A stretch of 64,000 bases of DNA, taken from the NCBI RefSeq assembly GCF_012911935.1, contig NZ_JAAXLA010000002.1, forward strand, positions 149,843 to 213,842, written 5' to 3'. The translations under genes were made by a program, and so were the position numbers. Numbering within the stretch: position 1 is the first letter of the stretch; each line of letters opens with the position of its first letter. The DNA is from Pseudonocardia acidicola (GTDB taxonomy: Bacteria > Actinomycetota > Actinomycetes > Mycobacteriales > Pseudonocardiaceae). The notes beneath the pieces were generated by a model that worked only from the letters and a program-made list of their open reading frames with translations, had not been told where the DNA came from and ran no database searches. Shown here one piece after another: positions 43,370 through 53,859 of the stretch.

Positions 43370-44836
43370 ATGACCCGACTCGACGGCGAGACCGTATCCG
43401 CCCTCGACACCGTCCCCACTCCCGCCTACGACCGCTCCCGGGTCCGCTGTGGCATCGTCCACTTCGGTGTCGGCGGGTTCCACCGAGCGCACCAGGCGAT
43501 GTACCTGGACCGGCTGATGGAAGCCGGTACCGGGTTCGACTGGGGGATCTGCGGGGTCGGGGTGCTGCCGTCGGACCGGCGGATGCAGGAGGTCATGGAC
43601 GCCCAGGACGGGCTCTACACGCTGGTGGTGAAGCAGCCGGACGGTTCACTGGAACCGCGGGTGATCGGCTCGATCGTCGAGTACCTCTTCGCTCCGGACG
43701 ACCCGGAGGCCGTCGTCGGGAAGCTGGCCGCCCCGAGCACCCGGATCGTCTCGCTGACCGTCACCGAGGGCGGCTACACCGTCGACCAGGTCACCGGGGA
43801 GTTCGACGCCGCGAACCCGGACGTGCAGGCCGACCTGCGCCCCGGAGCGGTTCCGCGGACGGTGTTCGGGCTGGTCACCGAGGCGCTGGCCCGGCGCCGG
43901 GAGCGGGGGCTAGCGCCGTTCACGATCATGTCCTGCGACAACATCCAGGGCAACGGGGACACCGCGAAGCGCGTCTTCACCGCCTTCGCCGGGATGCGCG
44001 ACCGCGAGCTCGGCGACTGGGTCGCCGGCAGCGTCGCGTTCCCCAACTCGATGGTCGACCGCATCACGCCGGCCACCAGCGACGACGACCGCGCGGAACT
44101 GGCCCGCCGGTTCGGCGTCGAGGACGGCTGGCCGGTCGTGTGCGAGCCGTTCACCCAGTGGGTGCTGGAGGACGAGTTCAGCGCCGGGCGCCCGCCGCTG
44201 GAGGACGTCGGGGTGCAACTGGTCCCCGACGTCGTCCCCTACGAGCTGATGAAGCTGCGCCTGCTCAACGCCGGCCACCAGGCGCTGGGGTACTTCGGCT
44301 ACCTGGCCGGGTATCGCTACGTCCACGAGGTCGCCGGCGACCCGCTGTTCGCCCGGTTCCTGCGCGACTACATGGACCGGGAGGGCACGCCCACGCTGAG
44401 CCCGGTGCCCGGCGTCGACCTCGACGCGTACAAGACCACGCTCATCGAGCGGTTCGCCAACCCGGGGATCGCCGACACCCTGGCGCGCATCAACTTCGGC
44501 AGCTCGGACCGGATCTCGCTGTGGGTGCTGCCGGTGATCCGGCACCAGTTGGCGAGCGGCGGTGAGATCGACCGGGCGGTCGCTGTCGTGGCCAGCTGGG
44601 CCCGCTACGCCGAGGGCGTCGACGAGAAGGGCGAGCCGATCGACGTCCAGGACCGGCTGGCCGAGACCCTCGTGCCACTGGCCCGCCGGCAGCGCGAGGA
44701 GCCCCTCGTGTTCGTCGAGAACCGTGCGGTGTTCGGCGACCTCGTCGACGACAAGCGCTTCACCGAGAGCTACCTGTGGGCGCTGAACTCCCTGCACCGC
44801 GACGGCGCCCGGGCGACCGTCGAAGGGCTGGTCTGA
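43370..44836 (+). CDS. Mannitol/D-arabinitol dehydrogenase (long-chain polyol dehydrogenase family)
   Basis: A 488-residue NAD-dependent polyol 2/4-dehydrogenase. The cofactor site is [21 protein letters not shown] (cited as [16 protein letters not shown]), with [41 protein letters not shown] and the catalytic Lys region in [21 protein letters not shown]. The family includes mannitol 2-dehydrogenase, D-arabinitol 4-dehydrogenase and fructuronate reductase. The adjacent xylulokinase favours D-arabinitol to D-xylulose. AGGAGGGGAACC before ATG 43370 is an excellent ribosome site. Confidence 0.92.
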   Translation: MTRLDGETVSALDTVPTPAYDRSRVRCGIVHFGVGGFHRAHQAMYLDRLMEAGTGFDWGICGVGVLPSDRRMQEVMDAQDGLYTLVVKQPDGSLEPRVIGSIVEYLFAPDDPEAVVGKLAAPSTRIVSLTVTEGGYTVDQVTGEFDAANPDVQADLRPGAVPRTVFGLVTEALARRRERGLAPFTIMSCDNIQGNGDTAKRVFTAFAGMRDRELGDWVAGSVAFPNSMVDRITPATSDDDRAELARRFGVEDGWPVVCEPFTQWVLEDEFSAGRPPLEDVGVQLVPDVVPYELMKLRLLNAGHQALGYFGYLAGYRYVHEVAGDPLFARFLRDYMDREGTPTLSPVPGVDLDAYKTTLIERFANPGIADTLARINFGSSDRISLWVLPVIRHQLASGGEIDRAVAVVASWARYAEGVDEKGEPIDVQDRLAETLVPLARRQREEPLVFVENRAVFGDLVDDKRFTESYLWALNSLHRDGARATVEGLV

Positions 44837-44880
44837 GCCCCGGCGCCGGTCGGCCCGGCGCGGCCGCGAACGGGCAGGCC

Positions 44881-45909
44881 TCAGGGTGTGGGCGCCGGGG
44901 AACGATCTCCGGCCCCGTCCCCTGGCGGGCAGCCGCAGGACTCGCGGTGCATGAACCGCGGTCGCAGCCGCACGGTGTGCGGCGGGGCCGCCGGATCGGC
45001 CATCCGGCGGAGCAGCAGGCGGACGGCCTGCCGGCCGAGGTCGGCGAAGGGCTGCGCGACGACGGTCAGCCGGGGCCGGAAGAGCTTCGCCCAGGGGAAG
45101 TCGTCGAACGCAACCAGCGCGATGTCGGCCGGAACCTGCAGCCCGGCCTCCTGCAGCGCCTGCATGGCGCCGATGGTCATCGAGTTGTTGGCCGTGATGA
45201 TCGCGGTGGGCCTGGGGTCGGCGCCGAGCAGCGCGTGCACCGCTCGGCGGGCGGGCTCGGCCTCGGAGTTGCCGTCGACGACCAGCCACGGGTCGTACGC
45301 CAGGCCGCGGCGGGTGAGCCCGAGCCGGTAGCCCTCGATCCGCTCGATCGTGGTGGCCAGGCCCGCGTGCCCGGCGACCAGCGCGATCCGGCGGTGGCCC
45401 AGCTCGGCGAGATGGTCGACGAGCCCGGCGACCGGCCCGACGTTCTCGGTGCCGATCTGGTCGAACCCGCCGTCGATGATCCGGTCGATGAGCACCGTCG
45501 GCACCGAACGCGCGTCGAGGAACGCCAGCGCGGAGCCGGGATCGGCCGACGGAGCGAGGAGCACCCCGTCGACCCGGCGCCGGTAGAGCCGCTGCACGAC
45601 CGTGTCCTCGTAGCCCGGGTCCTCGTGCGGGTCGGCGAGCAGCAGCGTGTAGCCGGCCTGGGCGGCCTCGGACTCGATGGCGTAGAGCAGCTCACCGAAG
45701 TACGGGTTGGAGATCGCCGAGAGCGCGAGCCCGATCGTCGTGGTCCGCGCCGTGGCCAGCGATCTCGCGACGGTGTTGGGGCTGTAGTCGGTGGCCCGCA
45801 CGGCGGCCAGCACCTGGTCGCGGGTCTGCTCGCGGACCGCCCGGGTGCCGTTGAGCACGTGCGAGACGGTCGCGATGGACACCCCGGCAATCCTGGCGAC
45901 GTCGGCCAT
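44881..45909 (-). CDS. LacI-family transcriptional regulator
   Basis: A 342-residue repressor. The N-terminal helix-turn-helix and hinge are MADVARIAGVSIATVSHVLN and YSPNTVARSLAT; the periplasmic-binding-like effector domain begins TTTIGLALSAISNPYFGELL and contains RRVDGVLLAPSA, RRIALVAGHAG and DIALVAFDDFPWAK. The C-terminus has an unusual HRESCGCPPGDG tail. It is divergent from the ABC transporter, and a 26-bp palindrome of LacI type lies between them, so it most likely represses that operon and itself. Confidence 0.93.
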   Translation of the reverse strand: MADVARIAGVSIATVSHVLNGTRAVREQTRDQVLAAVRATDYSPNTVARSLATARTTTIGLALSAISNPYFGELLYAIESEAAQAGYTLLLADPHEDPGYEDTVVQRLYRRRVDGVLLAPSADPGSALAFLDARSVPTVLIDRIIDGGFDQIGTENVGPVAGLVDHLAELGHRRIALVAGHAGLATTIERIEGYRLGLTRRGLAYDPWLVVDGNSEAEPARRAVHALLGADPRPTAIITANNSMTIGAMQALQEAGLQVPADIALVAFDDFPWAKLFRPRLTVVAQPFADLGRQAVRLLLRRMADPAAPPHTVRLRPRFMHRESCGCPPGDGAGDRSPAPTP

Positions 45910-46013
45910 GGTGGCGATGGGACACCTCCCGGACGGTCACGGTGGTGGCGCCGACCACCTGTGGATCGCGCCCCGTGCCGGCTGCTGCCCCGATGGGATG
46001 ACCGAGGCTACTG

Positions 46014-46039
46014 CGTAAGCGCTTGCGCAAGCGCTTACG
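46014..46039. promoter_or_regulatory. Perfect 26-bp LacI-type operator palindrome
   Basis: The half-site CGTAAGCGCTTGC (46014-46026) is followed directly by its exact reverse complement (46027-46039). Each half contains AAGCGCTT, so the site reads as two nested palindromes, the usual core for LacI-family repressors with a central CG. It lies 105 bp upstream of the lacI-family start and 85 bp upstream of the binding-protein gene. Confidence 0.85.
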
Positions 46040-46123
46040 TCGAGCCTACAGTTCTGCCACTGTGACCTGAGACACGGCCGCTCGGCGCGGCCGACCCTGA
46101 CCCGCGGCTCGAGGGAGGGCACC

Positions 46124-47542
46124 GTGGCCCCGACCGGCCCATCCGTACCTGCCACCGGCCCGCCCGGCCGGCGGATCCGCGGCAAGCGGCTGCGCGCGCT
46201 GCCGAGCGCGGTGCTCGCCGTTCTCGCACTCGTGCTGTCCGGTTGCGCGGGGGCCGGCGAGCTGGGTGGCGGCGGAGCCGGGGTGACCACGGTGACGATC
46301 GCGATCGTCTCCAACCCGCAGATGCAGGACGCGATCAAGCTCTCCCCGCAGTTCGAGGCACAGAACCCGGGGATCCGGCTGAAGTTCGTCAGCCTGGCCG
46401 AGAACGAGGCCCGCGCCAAGATCACCGCTTCGGTGGCGACCGGTGGCGGCGAGTTCGACGCCGTGATGATCAGTAACTACGAGACGCCCCAGTGGGCGCG
46501 CAACGGCTGGCTGGTCAACCTGCAGCCACTGATCAACGCGACCCCCGGCTACGACTCCCAGGACTTCATCCCGGCCGTCCGCAACGCGCTGTCCTACGAC
46601 GGGAACATGTACTCGGTCCCGTTCTACGGCGAGTCCTCGTTCCTGATGTACCGCAAGGACCTGCTGGAGCAGGCCGGCCTCACCATGCCGGCGAAGCCGA
46701 CCTGGCAGCAGGTTCGCGACATCGCCGCCAGGCTCGACGACCCGAGCAAGGGCCTGGCCGGGATCTGCCTGCGGGGCAAGCCGGGCTGGGGGGAGATCCT
46801 CGCCCCGTTCGACACCGTGATCAACACCTTCGGCGGCCGCTGGTACGACCCGCAGTGGAACGCCCAGCTGCAGTCCCCGGAGGTCCGCCAGGCCGCCCAG
46901 TTCTACGTCGACACCGTGCGCCGGTACGGCGAACCGGGCGCCCCCACCGCCGGGTTCTCCGAGTGCGCCACGCAGTTCAGCCAGGGCAACGCCGCGATGT
47001 GGTACGACGCGACGGTCGCGGCGGGCCTGCTCGAGGACCCGACCGAGAGCAAGGTGGTCGGCAAGGTCGGCTTCGCGCCGGCCCCGATCGTCGCCAAGGA
47101 CAACGCGGGCTGGCTGTACAGCTGGTCGCTGGCCATCCCGACCACGTCCCAGCACGTCGACGCCGCCTGGAAGTTCATGTCCTGGATGACCTCGAAGGAC
47201 TACGCGAAGCTGGTCGGGGCCCAGCTCGGCTGGGCCCGTGTGCCGCCGGGGGCACGGCTGTCGACCTACCAGATCCCCGAGTACCAGCAGGCCGCTGCCG
47301 CGTTCGCCGGGCCGACCCTCGCCGCCATCGGCAGTGCCGACCAGCAGAAACCGACCCTCCAGCCGGTGCCCTATACCGGGATCCAGTTCCTCGGGATTCC
47401 GGAGTTCCAGGATCTCGGCACCCGGGTCAGCCAGCAGCTGAGCGCCGCCATCGCCGGTCAGCAGACGGTCGACGAGGCGCTCGCCCAGGCCCAGAAGTAC
47501 GCAGCGACCGTCGGTGCGACCTACCAGGGGGAGGGGTCGTGA
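46124..47542 (+). CDS. ABC transporter sugar/polyol-binding lipoprotein
   Basis: A 472-residue family 1 extracellular solute-binding protein. A basic N-terminus and hydrophobic stretch (LPSAVLAVLALVLSGC) end in the lipobox LSGC. The mature protein has VTIAIVSNPQMQDAIKLSPQFEAQNPGI, GEFDAVMISNYETPQWA, MYSVPFYGESSFLMYRKDLL and NAAMWYDATVAAG, like the SmoE/MtlE polyol-binding proteins. GGGAGGGCACC precedes GTG 46124. First gene of a four-gene transporter operon. Confidence 0.93.
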   Translation: MAPTGPSVPATGPPGRRIRGKRLRALPSAVLAVLALVLSGCAGAGELGGGGAGVTTVTIAIVSNPQMQDAIKLSPQFEAQNPGIRLKFVSLAENEARAKITASVATGGGEFDAVMISNYETPQWARNGWLVNLQPLINATPGYDSQDFIPAVRNALSYDGNMYSVPFYGESSFLMYRKDLLEQAGLTMPAKPTWQQVRDIAARLDDPSKGLAGICLRGKPGWGEILAPFDTVINTFGGRWYDPQWNAQLQSPEVRQAAQFYVDTVRRYGEPGAPTAGFSECATQFSQGNAAMWYDATVAAGLLEDPTESKVVGKVGFAPAPIVAKDNAGWLYSWSLAIPTTSQHVDAAWKFMSWMTSKDYAKLVGAQLGWARVPPGARLSTYQIPEYQQAAAAFAGPTLAAIGSADQQKPTLQPVPYTGIQFLGIPEFQDLGTRVSQQLSAAIAGQQTVDEALAQAQKYAATVGATYQGEGS

Positions 47543-47619
47543 CCGGCCTCGCGAGGTCACCATCCGGCACCGCACCCGCGGGCAGGGCGCCTACCAGCGT
47601 CAGCGAGGAGCAGACGTGA
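47539..47619 (+). CDS. Bridging micro-ORF (26 codons)
   Basis: From GTG 47539, overlapping the binding-protein stop (GTGA), to TGA 47619, overlapping the GTG of the first permease (GTGA). It reads VTGLARSPSGTAPAGRAPTS then VSEEQT. GAGGAG near its end serves the permease. GTGA overlaps arise easily at this GC content, so it may be chance; if translated it would couple the two genes. Confidence 0.25.
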   Translation: MTGLARSPSGTAPAGRAPTSVSEEQT

Positions 47620-48569
47620 CCACCACCGTCGAGAGGCCGCCGGCCGAACCGGCCCGCGCGCCCGCCAGGCCGGTACGCGGCCCCGGCTCGCGGGCCGACG
47701 GCTGGGTACGCCGAGCGCCCCTGCTGCCCGCGCTGATCTTCGCGATCATCGTCACGCAGCTGCCGTTCGTGTTCACGCTGTTCTACTCGCTGCAGTCGTG
47801 GAACCTGGTGCGGCCGGGCTCCCGGCACTTCGTCGGGCTCCAGAACTACGTCCAGGTGTTCACCGACAGCCAGTTCCGCACGGTCACGTTGAACACGGTG
47901 GTGCTCGTCGTCGGCACCGTGCTCGTCGCGGTGGTGCTCGGGCTGCTGTTCGCGCTGCTGCTCGACCGCGCGTTCATCGGCCGCGGGGTCGTCCGCACGC
48001 TGCTCATCACGCCGTTCCTGGTCACCCCGGTCGCCGCGGCGCTGCTGTGGAAGACCACGATGTTCGACCCGGTCTACGGGCTGATCAACTTCGTGCTCAA
48101 GCCCTTCGGCGCCGACACCACGGACTGGGTGTCCACGTTCCCGCTGGGTTCGGTGATCGTCGCGCTGGTCTGGCAGTGGACGCCGTTCATGATGCTGCTG
48201 ATCCTGGCCGGCCTGCAGAGCCAGCCGCACGACGTGCTGGAGGCCGCCCGCGTCGACGGCGCCACCGGTTTCGCGATCTTCCGCGAGATCACCCTCCCGC
48301 ACCTGCGCCGGTTCATCGAGCTCGGCATCGTGCTCGGCACGATCTACCTGATCAACACCTTCGACACGATCTACATGATGACCCAGGGCGGCCCGGGCAT
48401 CGCGAGCACCAACCTGCCCTTCTACATCTACCAGCGGGCGTTCCTGGGCTTCGACATCGGGCAGTCGGCTGCGATGGGTGTCGTCGTCGTGGTCCTCACG
48501 ATCATCGTGGCGACGTTCGCGCTGCGACTGATCTTCAAGAGCTTCAGCGGGAGCGAGGAGGCCGCGTGA
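47616..48569 (+). CDS. ABC sugar/polyol permease 1 (MalF type)
   Basis: A 317-residue permease with six membrane helices (for example LLPALIFAIIVTQLPFVFTL, LVVGTVLVAVVLGLLFALLL) and the EAA loop HDVLEAARVDGATGFAIFREITLPHL (cited in parts: EAARVDGATGF, ITLPHL) that contacts the ATPase. It belongs to the SmoF/MtlF polyol group. Start GTG 47616 overlaps the preceding micro-ORF stop. Confidence 0.93.
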   Translation: MTTTVERPPAEPARAPARPVRGPGSRADGWVRRAPLLPALIFAIIVTQLPFVFTLFYSLQSWNLVRPGSRHFVGLQNYVQVFTDSQFRTVTLNTVVLVVGTVLVAVVLGLLFALLLDRAFIGRGVVRTLLITPFLVTPVAAALLWKTTMFDPVYGLINFVLKPFGADTTDWVSTFPLGSVIVALVWQWTPFMMLLILAGLQSQPHDVLEAARVDGATGFAIFREITLPHLRRFIELGIVLGTIYLINTFDTIYMMTQGGPGIASTNLPFYIYQRAFLGFDIGQSAAMGVVVVVLTIIVATFALRLIFKSFSGSEEAA

Positions 48570-49459
48570 TGGCCGCCACGACCGGAGCCGTCACCACCGC
48601 GCGCGAGACGGCCGAGAGCGCAGGTGCCGAGAAACTCGCCCCGCGGCGGCGCCGCACCGGCAGCGTGCTGCTGGGGGTGCTGGCGTGGATCGTCGGTATC
48701 GGCTTCTTCTTCCCGATCCTGTGGATGGTGCTCACCGCGTTCAAGCAGGAGGCCGACGCGTACACCACCCCGCCGTCGCTGTTCTTCACCCCCACGCTGG
48801 CCCAGTTCGAGGAGGTGTTCGGCGCCGGCATCGGGCCCTACCTGCTCAACTCGTTGTTCGCCACCGTCGTCTCGACGCTGCTCGTGCTGGCGCTGGCCAT
48901 CCCCGCGGCGTTCGCGCTGTCGCTGCGCCCGGTGCGCAAGACCAAGGACGTGCTGTTCTTCTTCATCAGCACCAAGATGCTGCCGGTCGTCGCGGCGATC
49001 GTCCCGATCTACGTGCTGGTGAACTACATCGGCATGCTCGACAACATCTGGACCCTGGTCATCCTCTACACGGCGATGAACCTGCCGATCGCGGTGTGGA
49101 TGATGCGCTCGTTCCTCCTCGAGGTGCCCAGGGAACTGCTCGAGGCGGCCAGCATGGACGGCGCGTCGCTGAGCCGGACGCTGCGCGAGGTCGTGCTGCC
49201 GGTGGTCTCCCCCGGCATCGCCGCCACGGCGCTGATCTGCGTCATCTTCGCCTGGAACGAGTTCTTCTTCGCCGTCACCCTCACCGCGGCCCGGGCCGCC
49301 ACCGTGCCGGTGTTCCTCGTCGGCTTCATCACCAGCGAGGGCCTGTACTTCGCGAAGCTGTGCGCCGCGGCCACGGTGTGTGCGCTGCCGGTGATCATCG
49401 CCGGGTGGATCGCGCAGAACAAGCTCGTGCAGGGGCTGTCCTTCGGGGCCGTCAAGTGA
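48569..49459 (+). CDS. ABC sugar/polyol permease 2 (MalG type)
   Basis: A 296-residue permease. IVGIGFFFPILWMVLTAFK opens the membrane domain, and VPRELLEAASMDGASLSRTL with VVLPVVSPGIAATAL is the EAA loop. It ends LVQGLSFGAVK, the conserved MalG-type terminus. The ATG shares a base with the stop of permease 1 (TGATG); GAGGAGG is just upstream. Confidence 0.94.
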   Translation: MAATTGAVTTARETAESAGAEKLAPRRRRTGSVLLGVLAWIVGIGFFFPILWMVLTAFKQEADAYTTPPSLFFTPTLAQFEEVFGAGIGPYLLNSLFATVVSTLLVLALAIPAAFALSLRPVRKTKDVLFFFISTKMLPVVAAIVPIYVLVNYIGMLDNIWTLVILYTAMNLPIAVWMMRSFLLEVPRELLEAASMDGASLSRTLREVVLPVVSPGIAATALICVIFAWNEFFFAVTLTAARAATVPVFLVGFITSEGLYFAKLCAAATVCALPVIIAGWIAQNKLVQGLSFGAVK

Positions 49460-49495
49460 GCACCCGAACCGTCACCGAGCCGAAGGGGAAGCACC

Positions 49496-50584
<1,089 letters not shown>

Positions 50585-50609
50585 CCCGGTCACTCAGGCC
50601 TGGACGCAC

Positions 50610-51716
50610 TCAGACCTCGGACGCGGCGAGCTGCCCACACGCCGCGGCGATCTCCCGGCCGCGGGTGTCGCGGACCGTGCAGGCCACCCCGGCGGCACGG
50701 ACCCGCGCGACGAACTCCTCCTGCACGTGCAGCGGGGAGGCGTCCCACTGGCTGCCCGGCGTCGGGTTCAGCGGGATCAGGTTGACGTGCACCCGCTTGG
50801 TGCCGACCTGCTGGCGCAGCAGCTTGCCGAGCAGGTCGGCCCGCCACGGGTGGTCGTTCACGTCGCGGATCAGCGCGTACTCGATCGAGACCCGCCGGCC
50901 GGTGGCCTGCGCGTAGCGGCGGGCCGCGGCCAGCACCTCGGACACCTTCCACCGGTTGTTGACCGGGACGAGGGTGTCGCGCAGCTCGTCGTCGGGTGTG
51001 TGCAGCGAGACGGCGAGCGTCACCGGCAGGCCCTCGGCGGCCAGCTTGTCGATGGCCGGGACCAGCCCGACGGTGGACACCGTCACCCCGCGCGCGGAGA
51101 TGCCCAGCCCGGACGGGGCCGGCTCGGTGATCCGGCGGACCGCGGCGACCACCCGCTTGTAGTTGGCCAGCGGCTCGCCCATCCCCATGAACACCACGTT
51201 CGACAGCCGCGTCGGTTCGCCCAGCGCGCCGTCCCGGGCGGCGGCGGCCGCTCGCCGGACCTGCTCGACGATCTCCGCAGTGGACAGGTTGCGTTGCAGC
51301 CCACCCTGCCCGGTCGCGCAGAACGGGCAGGCCATCCCGCAGCCGGCCTGGCTCGAGACGCACACGGTGGCCCGGTCCGGGTAGCCCATCAGCACCGACT
51401 CCGCCCGGGTGCCGTCGTGGCCGCGCCACAGCGTCTTGCGCGTCGCACCCCCGTCGCAGGCCTGCTCCACGATCGGGTCCACCAGCGGCGGCAGCAGCGA
51501 GCGGAGCCGCTCGCGGGCCGCGGCGGGCAGGTCGGTCATCGCGTCGACGTCGGCGGTGAACCGGCCGAAGTAGTGCCGGGCGAGCTGGTCGGCGCGGAAC
51601 CCGGGCAGGCCGAGCTCCCCGACGGCGGCGCGACGCTCAGCCGGGTCGAGATCGGCGAGATGACGGGGCGGGGCGACGCGCTTGGGCGCCTCGAAGACGA
51701 GCGGCAGGGCAGTCAT
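50610..51716 (-). CDS. rlmN: Dual-specificity RNA methyltransferase RlmN
   Basis: A radical-SAM enzyme methylating A2503 of 23S rRNA and A37 of some tRNAs. The 368-residue protein has [20 protein letters not shown] with the CxxxCxxC cluster, [26 protein letters not shown] [30 protein letters not shown] and the mechanistic C-terminal Cys in [21 protein letters not shown]. Full length. It sits just before the cdsA block, as in mycobacteria. Confidence 0.96.
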   Translation of the reverse strand: MTALPLVFEAPKRVAPPRHLADLDPAERRAAVGELGLPGFRADQLARHYFGRFTADVDAMTDLPAAARERLRSLLPPLVDPIVEQACDGGATRKTLWRGHDGTRAESVLMGYPDRATVCVSSQAGCGMACPFCATGQGGLQRNLSTAEIVEQVRRAAAAARDGALGEPTRLSNVVFMGMGEPLANYKRVVAAVRRITEPAPSGLGISARGVTVSTVGLVPAIDKLAAEGLPVTLAVSLHTPDDELRDTLVPVNNRWKVSEVLAAARRYAQATGRRVSIEYALIRDVNDHPWRADLLGKLLRQQVGTKRVHVNLIPLNPTPGSQWDASPLHVQEEFVARVRAAGVACTVRDTRGREIAAACGQLAASEV

Positions 51717-51807
51717 GACCCCTTGATTGTGCCAGCCGCGGCGCGCAGCGCGGCGGGCCCGACGACCGCGCAGCGCGGCTGGACGCCCCGTGGGCGCAGG
51801 CCGGCGC

Positions 51808-51840
51808 CCTGACTCAGCCCTGACTCAGCCCTGACTCAGC
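51808..51840. repeat. Three tandem 11-bp repeats carrying stop codons
   Basis: CCTGACTCAGC is repeated at 51808-51818, 51819-51829 and 51830-51840. On the minus strand each copy carries TGA, and because the unit is 11 bp the stops fall in all three frames. The last copy provides the stop codon of the membrane-protein gene. Confidence 0.85.
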
Positions 51841-52387
51841 GGCCCGCGCGGCTGCGCAGCTCCTCCAGCAGTCCCAGCCGGTAGGCCCCGGCAGCCCACA
51901 GCACGACCGCCGCGACGAGCCCGACCAGGCCCTGCGGGCCCGCCTGCCCGGCGGAGTCCAGGGCGAGCAGCGCCCCGCCGGCGCCGAGCACCATCAGCAC
52001 CGCGCCGACCACGATCCAGGAGCGCTCGTCCACCACCGAGGACAGCGGGAACAAGTGCGCGCCGACGATCACGCAGGCCACCGGCACCGTGAGTTCGCCC
52101 CAGTTCAGGGCGCTCAGCACCACCGCGGCCGCCACCAGCAACCCGACCGCGACGACGGCGAGCCGGAGCACCCGTGACCGCCGGCCGGGCCCCAGCGGCG
52201 CACCCGAGCCGTGCCGGCGCCGCATCACGGCCCACAGCGCACCGGTCACGCCCAGCCCCGCGGCCAGCACCACCGTGCCCGGCCCGCTCGCCAGCGCCGA
52301 CGCCCCGACGATCCACCACAGCGCACCCACCGCGATCTCCAGGAACGCCAACGGCGCGTCACCGGTCACGCGGAACGGTCTGGTCAT
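51836..52387 (-). CDS. Hypothetical membrane protein
   Basis: A 183-residue protein with six hydrophobic segments (for example FLEIAVGALWWIVGASAL, VVLAAGLGVTGALWAVM, LAVVAVGLLVAAAVVLSAL, SWIVVGAVLMVLGAGGALLAL). It resembles small unassigned actinobacterial membrane proteins; I cannot name a family. ATG 52387 gives MTRPFRVTGDAPLAFLE. It is divergent from the Rieske lipoprotein gene. Confidence 0.7.
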   Translation of the reverse strand: MTRPFRVTGDAPLAFLEIAVGALWWIVGASALASGPGTVVLAAGLGVTGALWAVMRRRHGSGAPLGPGRRSRVLRLAVVAVGLLVAAAVVLSALNWGELTVPVACVIVGAHLFPLSSVVDERSWIVVGAVLMVLGAGGALLALDSAGQAGPQGLVGLVAAVVLWAAGAYRLGLLEELRSRAGR

Positions 52388-52520
52388 GCCGTCCACGGTA
52401 GCCAAGCCACGCGAGCCGGTGCTGCGGCCCCACAACAGGCCCACACCCCGTGTGACAAGCTCGACGAACCCCCGAACCGGCAACAGCCGCGACGCCCCCG
52501 CCCCCGAGGAGGCCGCTCCC

Positions 52521-53003
52521 ATGCAGGACCAGGACACCGACCGCGGTGCGATCGCACCCGACACCGGCTCCCCCACCCCGCTGACCCGCCGCACCGTCGT
52601 CGCCGGCGCCGGCGTCGCCGCCCTCGGCGCCACCCTGGTGCTGGCCGGGTGCTCGAACGCCGCGAACGACTCCGCAAGCGGCTCGGCCGGCCAGGGCGGC
52701 GGGGTGCAGGCCCCCGCAGGAACCGCGCTGGGCGCGGTCTCGGACGTTCCGGTCGGCGGCGCCAAGATCTACGCGAGCCAGGGCGTCGTCGTCACCCAGC
52801 CGACCGCGGGCAAGTTCGACGCGTTCTCCACGGTGTGCCCGCACCAGGGCTGCAACGTCAACCAGATCCAGAACGCCGAGATCGTGTGCCCGTGCCACGG
52901 CAGCACGTTCGGCCTCGACGGTGCGGTTGTGAACGGCCCGGCCCAGAGCCCTCTCGAGAGCGTTCCGGTCACCGTGAAGGGCGACCAGATCACCGTCGCC
53001 TGA
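52521..53003 (+). CDS. Rieske [2Fe-2S] lipoprotein
   Basis: A 160-residue Rieske protein, exported and lipid-anchored. A twin-Arg region (LTRRTVVAGAGVAALG) runs into the lipobox LAGC with Cys44, which suggests Tat export of a folded cluster protein. The cluster ligands are Cys106/His108 in CPHQGC and Cys123/His126 in CPCHGSTF, and Cys111 and Cys125 form the stabilising disulfide; all are intact. It is a small stand-alone type, not the bc1 subunit QcrA; its redox partner is unknown. GGAGG lies upstream of ATG 52521. Confidence 0.93.
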   Translation: MQDQDTDRGAIAPDTGSPTPLTRRTVVAGAGVAALGATLVLAGCSNAANDSASGSAGQGGGVQAPAGTALGAVSDVPVGGAKIYASQGVVVTQPTAGKFDAFSTVCPHQGCNVNQIQNAEIVCPCHGSTFGLDGAVVNGPAQSPLESVPVTVKGDQITVA

Positions 53004-53012
53004 CCGGCCGGC

Positions 53013-53741
53013 TCAGGGACGGACGAGCGTCCGCGGCCGCCGCCGGACGTGGAGCCGGTAGCCGACCGGCACCGTCAGCCCCGGGGTCGCGGCGATCGCC
53101 CGGTCGGCCACCTCCGCGGAGAACTCGATCCGCAGCACCGCCTCGAGCGTCGCGCGGTCGGCGAACCGCCACGTCGTGGAAACCCGCCGCAGCGTGAAGC
53201 CGTGTGCGTCGAAGAACCGCTCGACCCGGGCCGGGTCGTAGCGGGGCAGGTCGGCGCGCAGCCAGTCGCCGTACGGCGGCGCGGTGAAGTCGAGATCGAC
53301 GACCGCGAGCGCACCGCCCGGGCGCAGCACGCGCTCCGCCTCGGCCAGCCCCGGCTCGCAGCCGGCGCCGAAGAAGTACGCCGTGCGGGCATGCACGAGG
53401 TCGACGCTCGCGTCGGGCAGCGGCAGCGCGGCCGCTCCCGCCTGCAGCACCCGGATCCTGGGCCGATCGGCCACCCGGCTCAGGGCCCGCTGCACCAGCG
53501 GCGGGTGCGGTTCGACACCGGTCACCGAAGCCGCGTCGGCGGCGAGCACCGGGAGATGGAACCCGTCGCCACAGCCGACGTCGAGCACGTCGAGCCCGGC
53601 CCAGGGAGCCAGTTCGCGCAGCGCCGCCCAGATCTCGCCACCGACGTCCTGGGCGGCGTTCTCCCGTTCGTACAGGTCAGGCCAGTTCCAGATGTTCGGG
53701 CTCGGGATCGGAGGCTCGATGGATCCTCCCGCACGTCGCAC
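53013..53741 (-). CDS. Class I SAM-dependent methyltransferase
   Basis: A 242-residue methyltransferase. The SAM-binding motif I is LDVLDVGCGDGFHLPVLAA, the acidic loop is VTGVEPHPP, and post-motif III is AERVLRPGGALAVVDLDF. The first residues (IWNWPDLYERENAAQD) resemble small actinobacterial methyltransferases of unknown substrate. GTG 53741 lies 6 nt after TAGCTT. It converges with the Rieske gene 9 bp away. Confidence 0.87.
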   Translation of the reverse strand: MRRAGGSIEPPIPSPNIWNWPDLYERENAAQDVGGEIWAALRELAPWAGLDVLDVGCGDGFHLPVLAADAASVTGVEPHPPLVQRALSRVADRPRIRVLQAGAAALPLPDASVDLVHARTAYFFGAGCEPGLAEAERVLRPGGALAVVDLDFTAPPYGDWLRADLPRYDPARVERFFDAHGFTLRRVSTTWRFADRATLEAVLRIEFSAEVADRAIAATPGLTVPVGYRLHVRRRPRTLVRP

Positions 53742-53747
53742 GGCGGA

Positions 53748-53753
53748 AAGCTA
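53748..53753 (-). promoter_or_regulatory. Candidate -10 element of the methyltransferase gene
   Basis: TAGCTT ends 6 nt before GTG 53741; TTAACG lies 16 bp further upstream as a possible -35. In the same 118-bp region a direct repeat TAACGAG occurs at 53773-53779 and 53801-53807. Confidence 0.4.
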
Positions 53754-53859
53754 GCAACACCCTGTGAACCGTTAACGAGCCGGACCGTCGCTGCGACGCT
53801 AACGAGGGGGGCAGGTATCGCGCGGTGGTTGCGCGCATTCCCGCCGGGGAGGGCCTGAC

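Noticed and set aside
39299..44836. A single open frame of 1845 codons on the plus strand
   Set aside because: Only the last 488 codons are a real protein (polyol dehydrogenase, with its own AGGAGG). The rest is antisense or out of frame to xylulokinase, the ligase and the polymerase gene and has Arg/Ala/Gly-rich low-complexity translation, a common effect of high GC.
53771..53807. Direct repeat TAACGAG in the methyltransferase/lipoprotein divergent region
   Set aside because: Two 7-bp copies 28 bp apart could be regulator sites, but the match is too short to claim.
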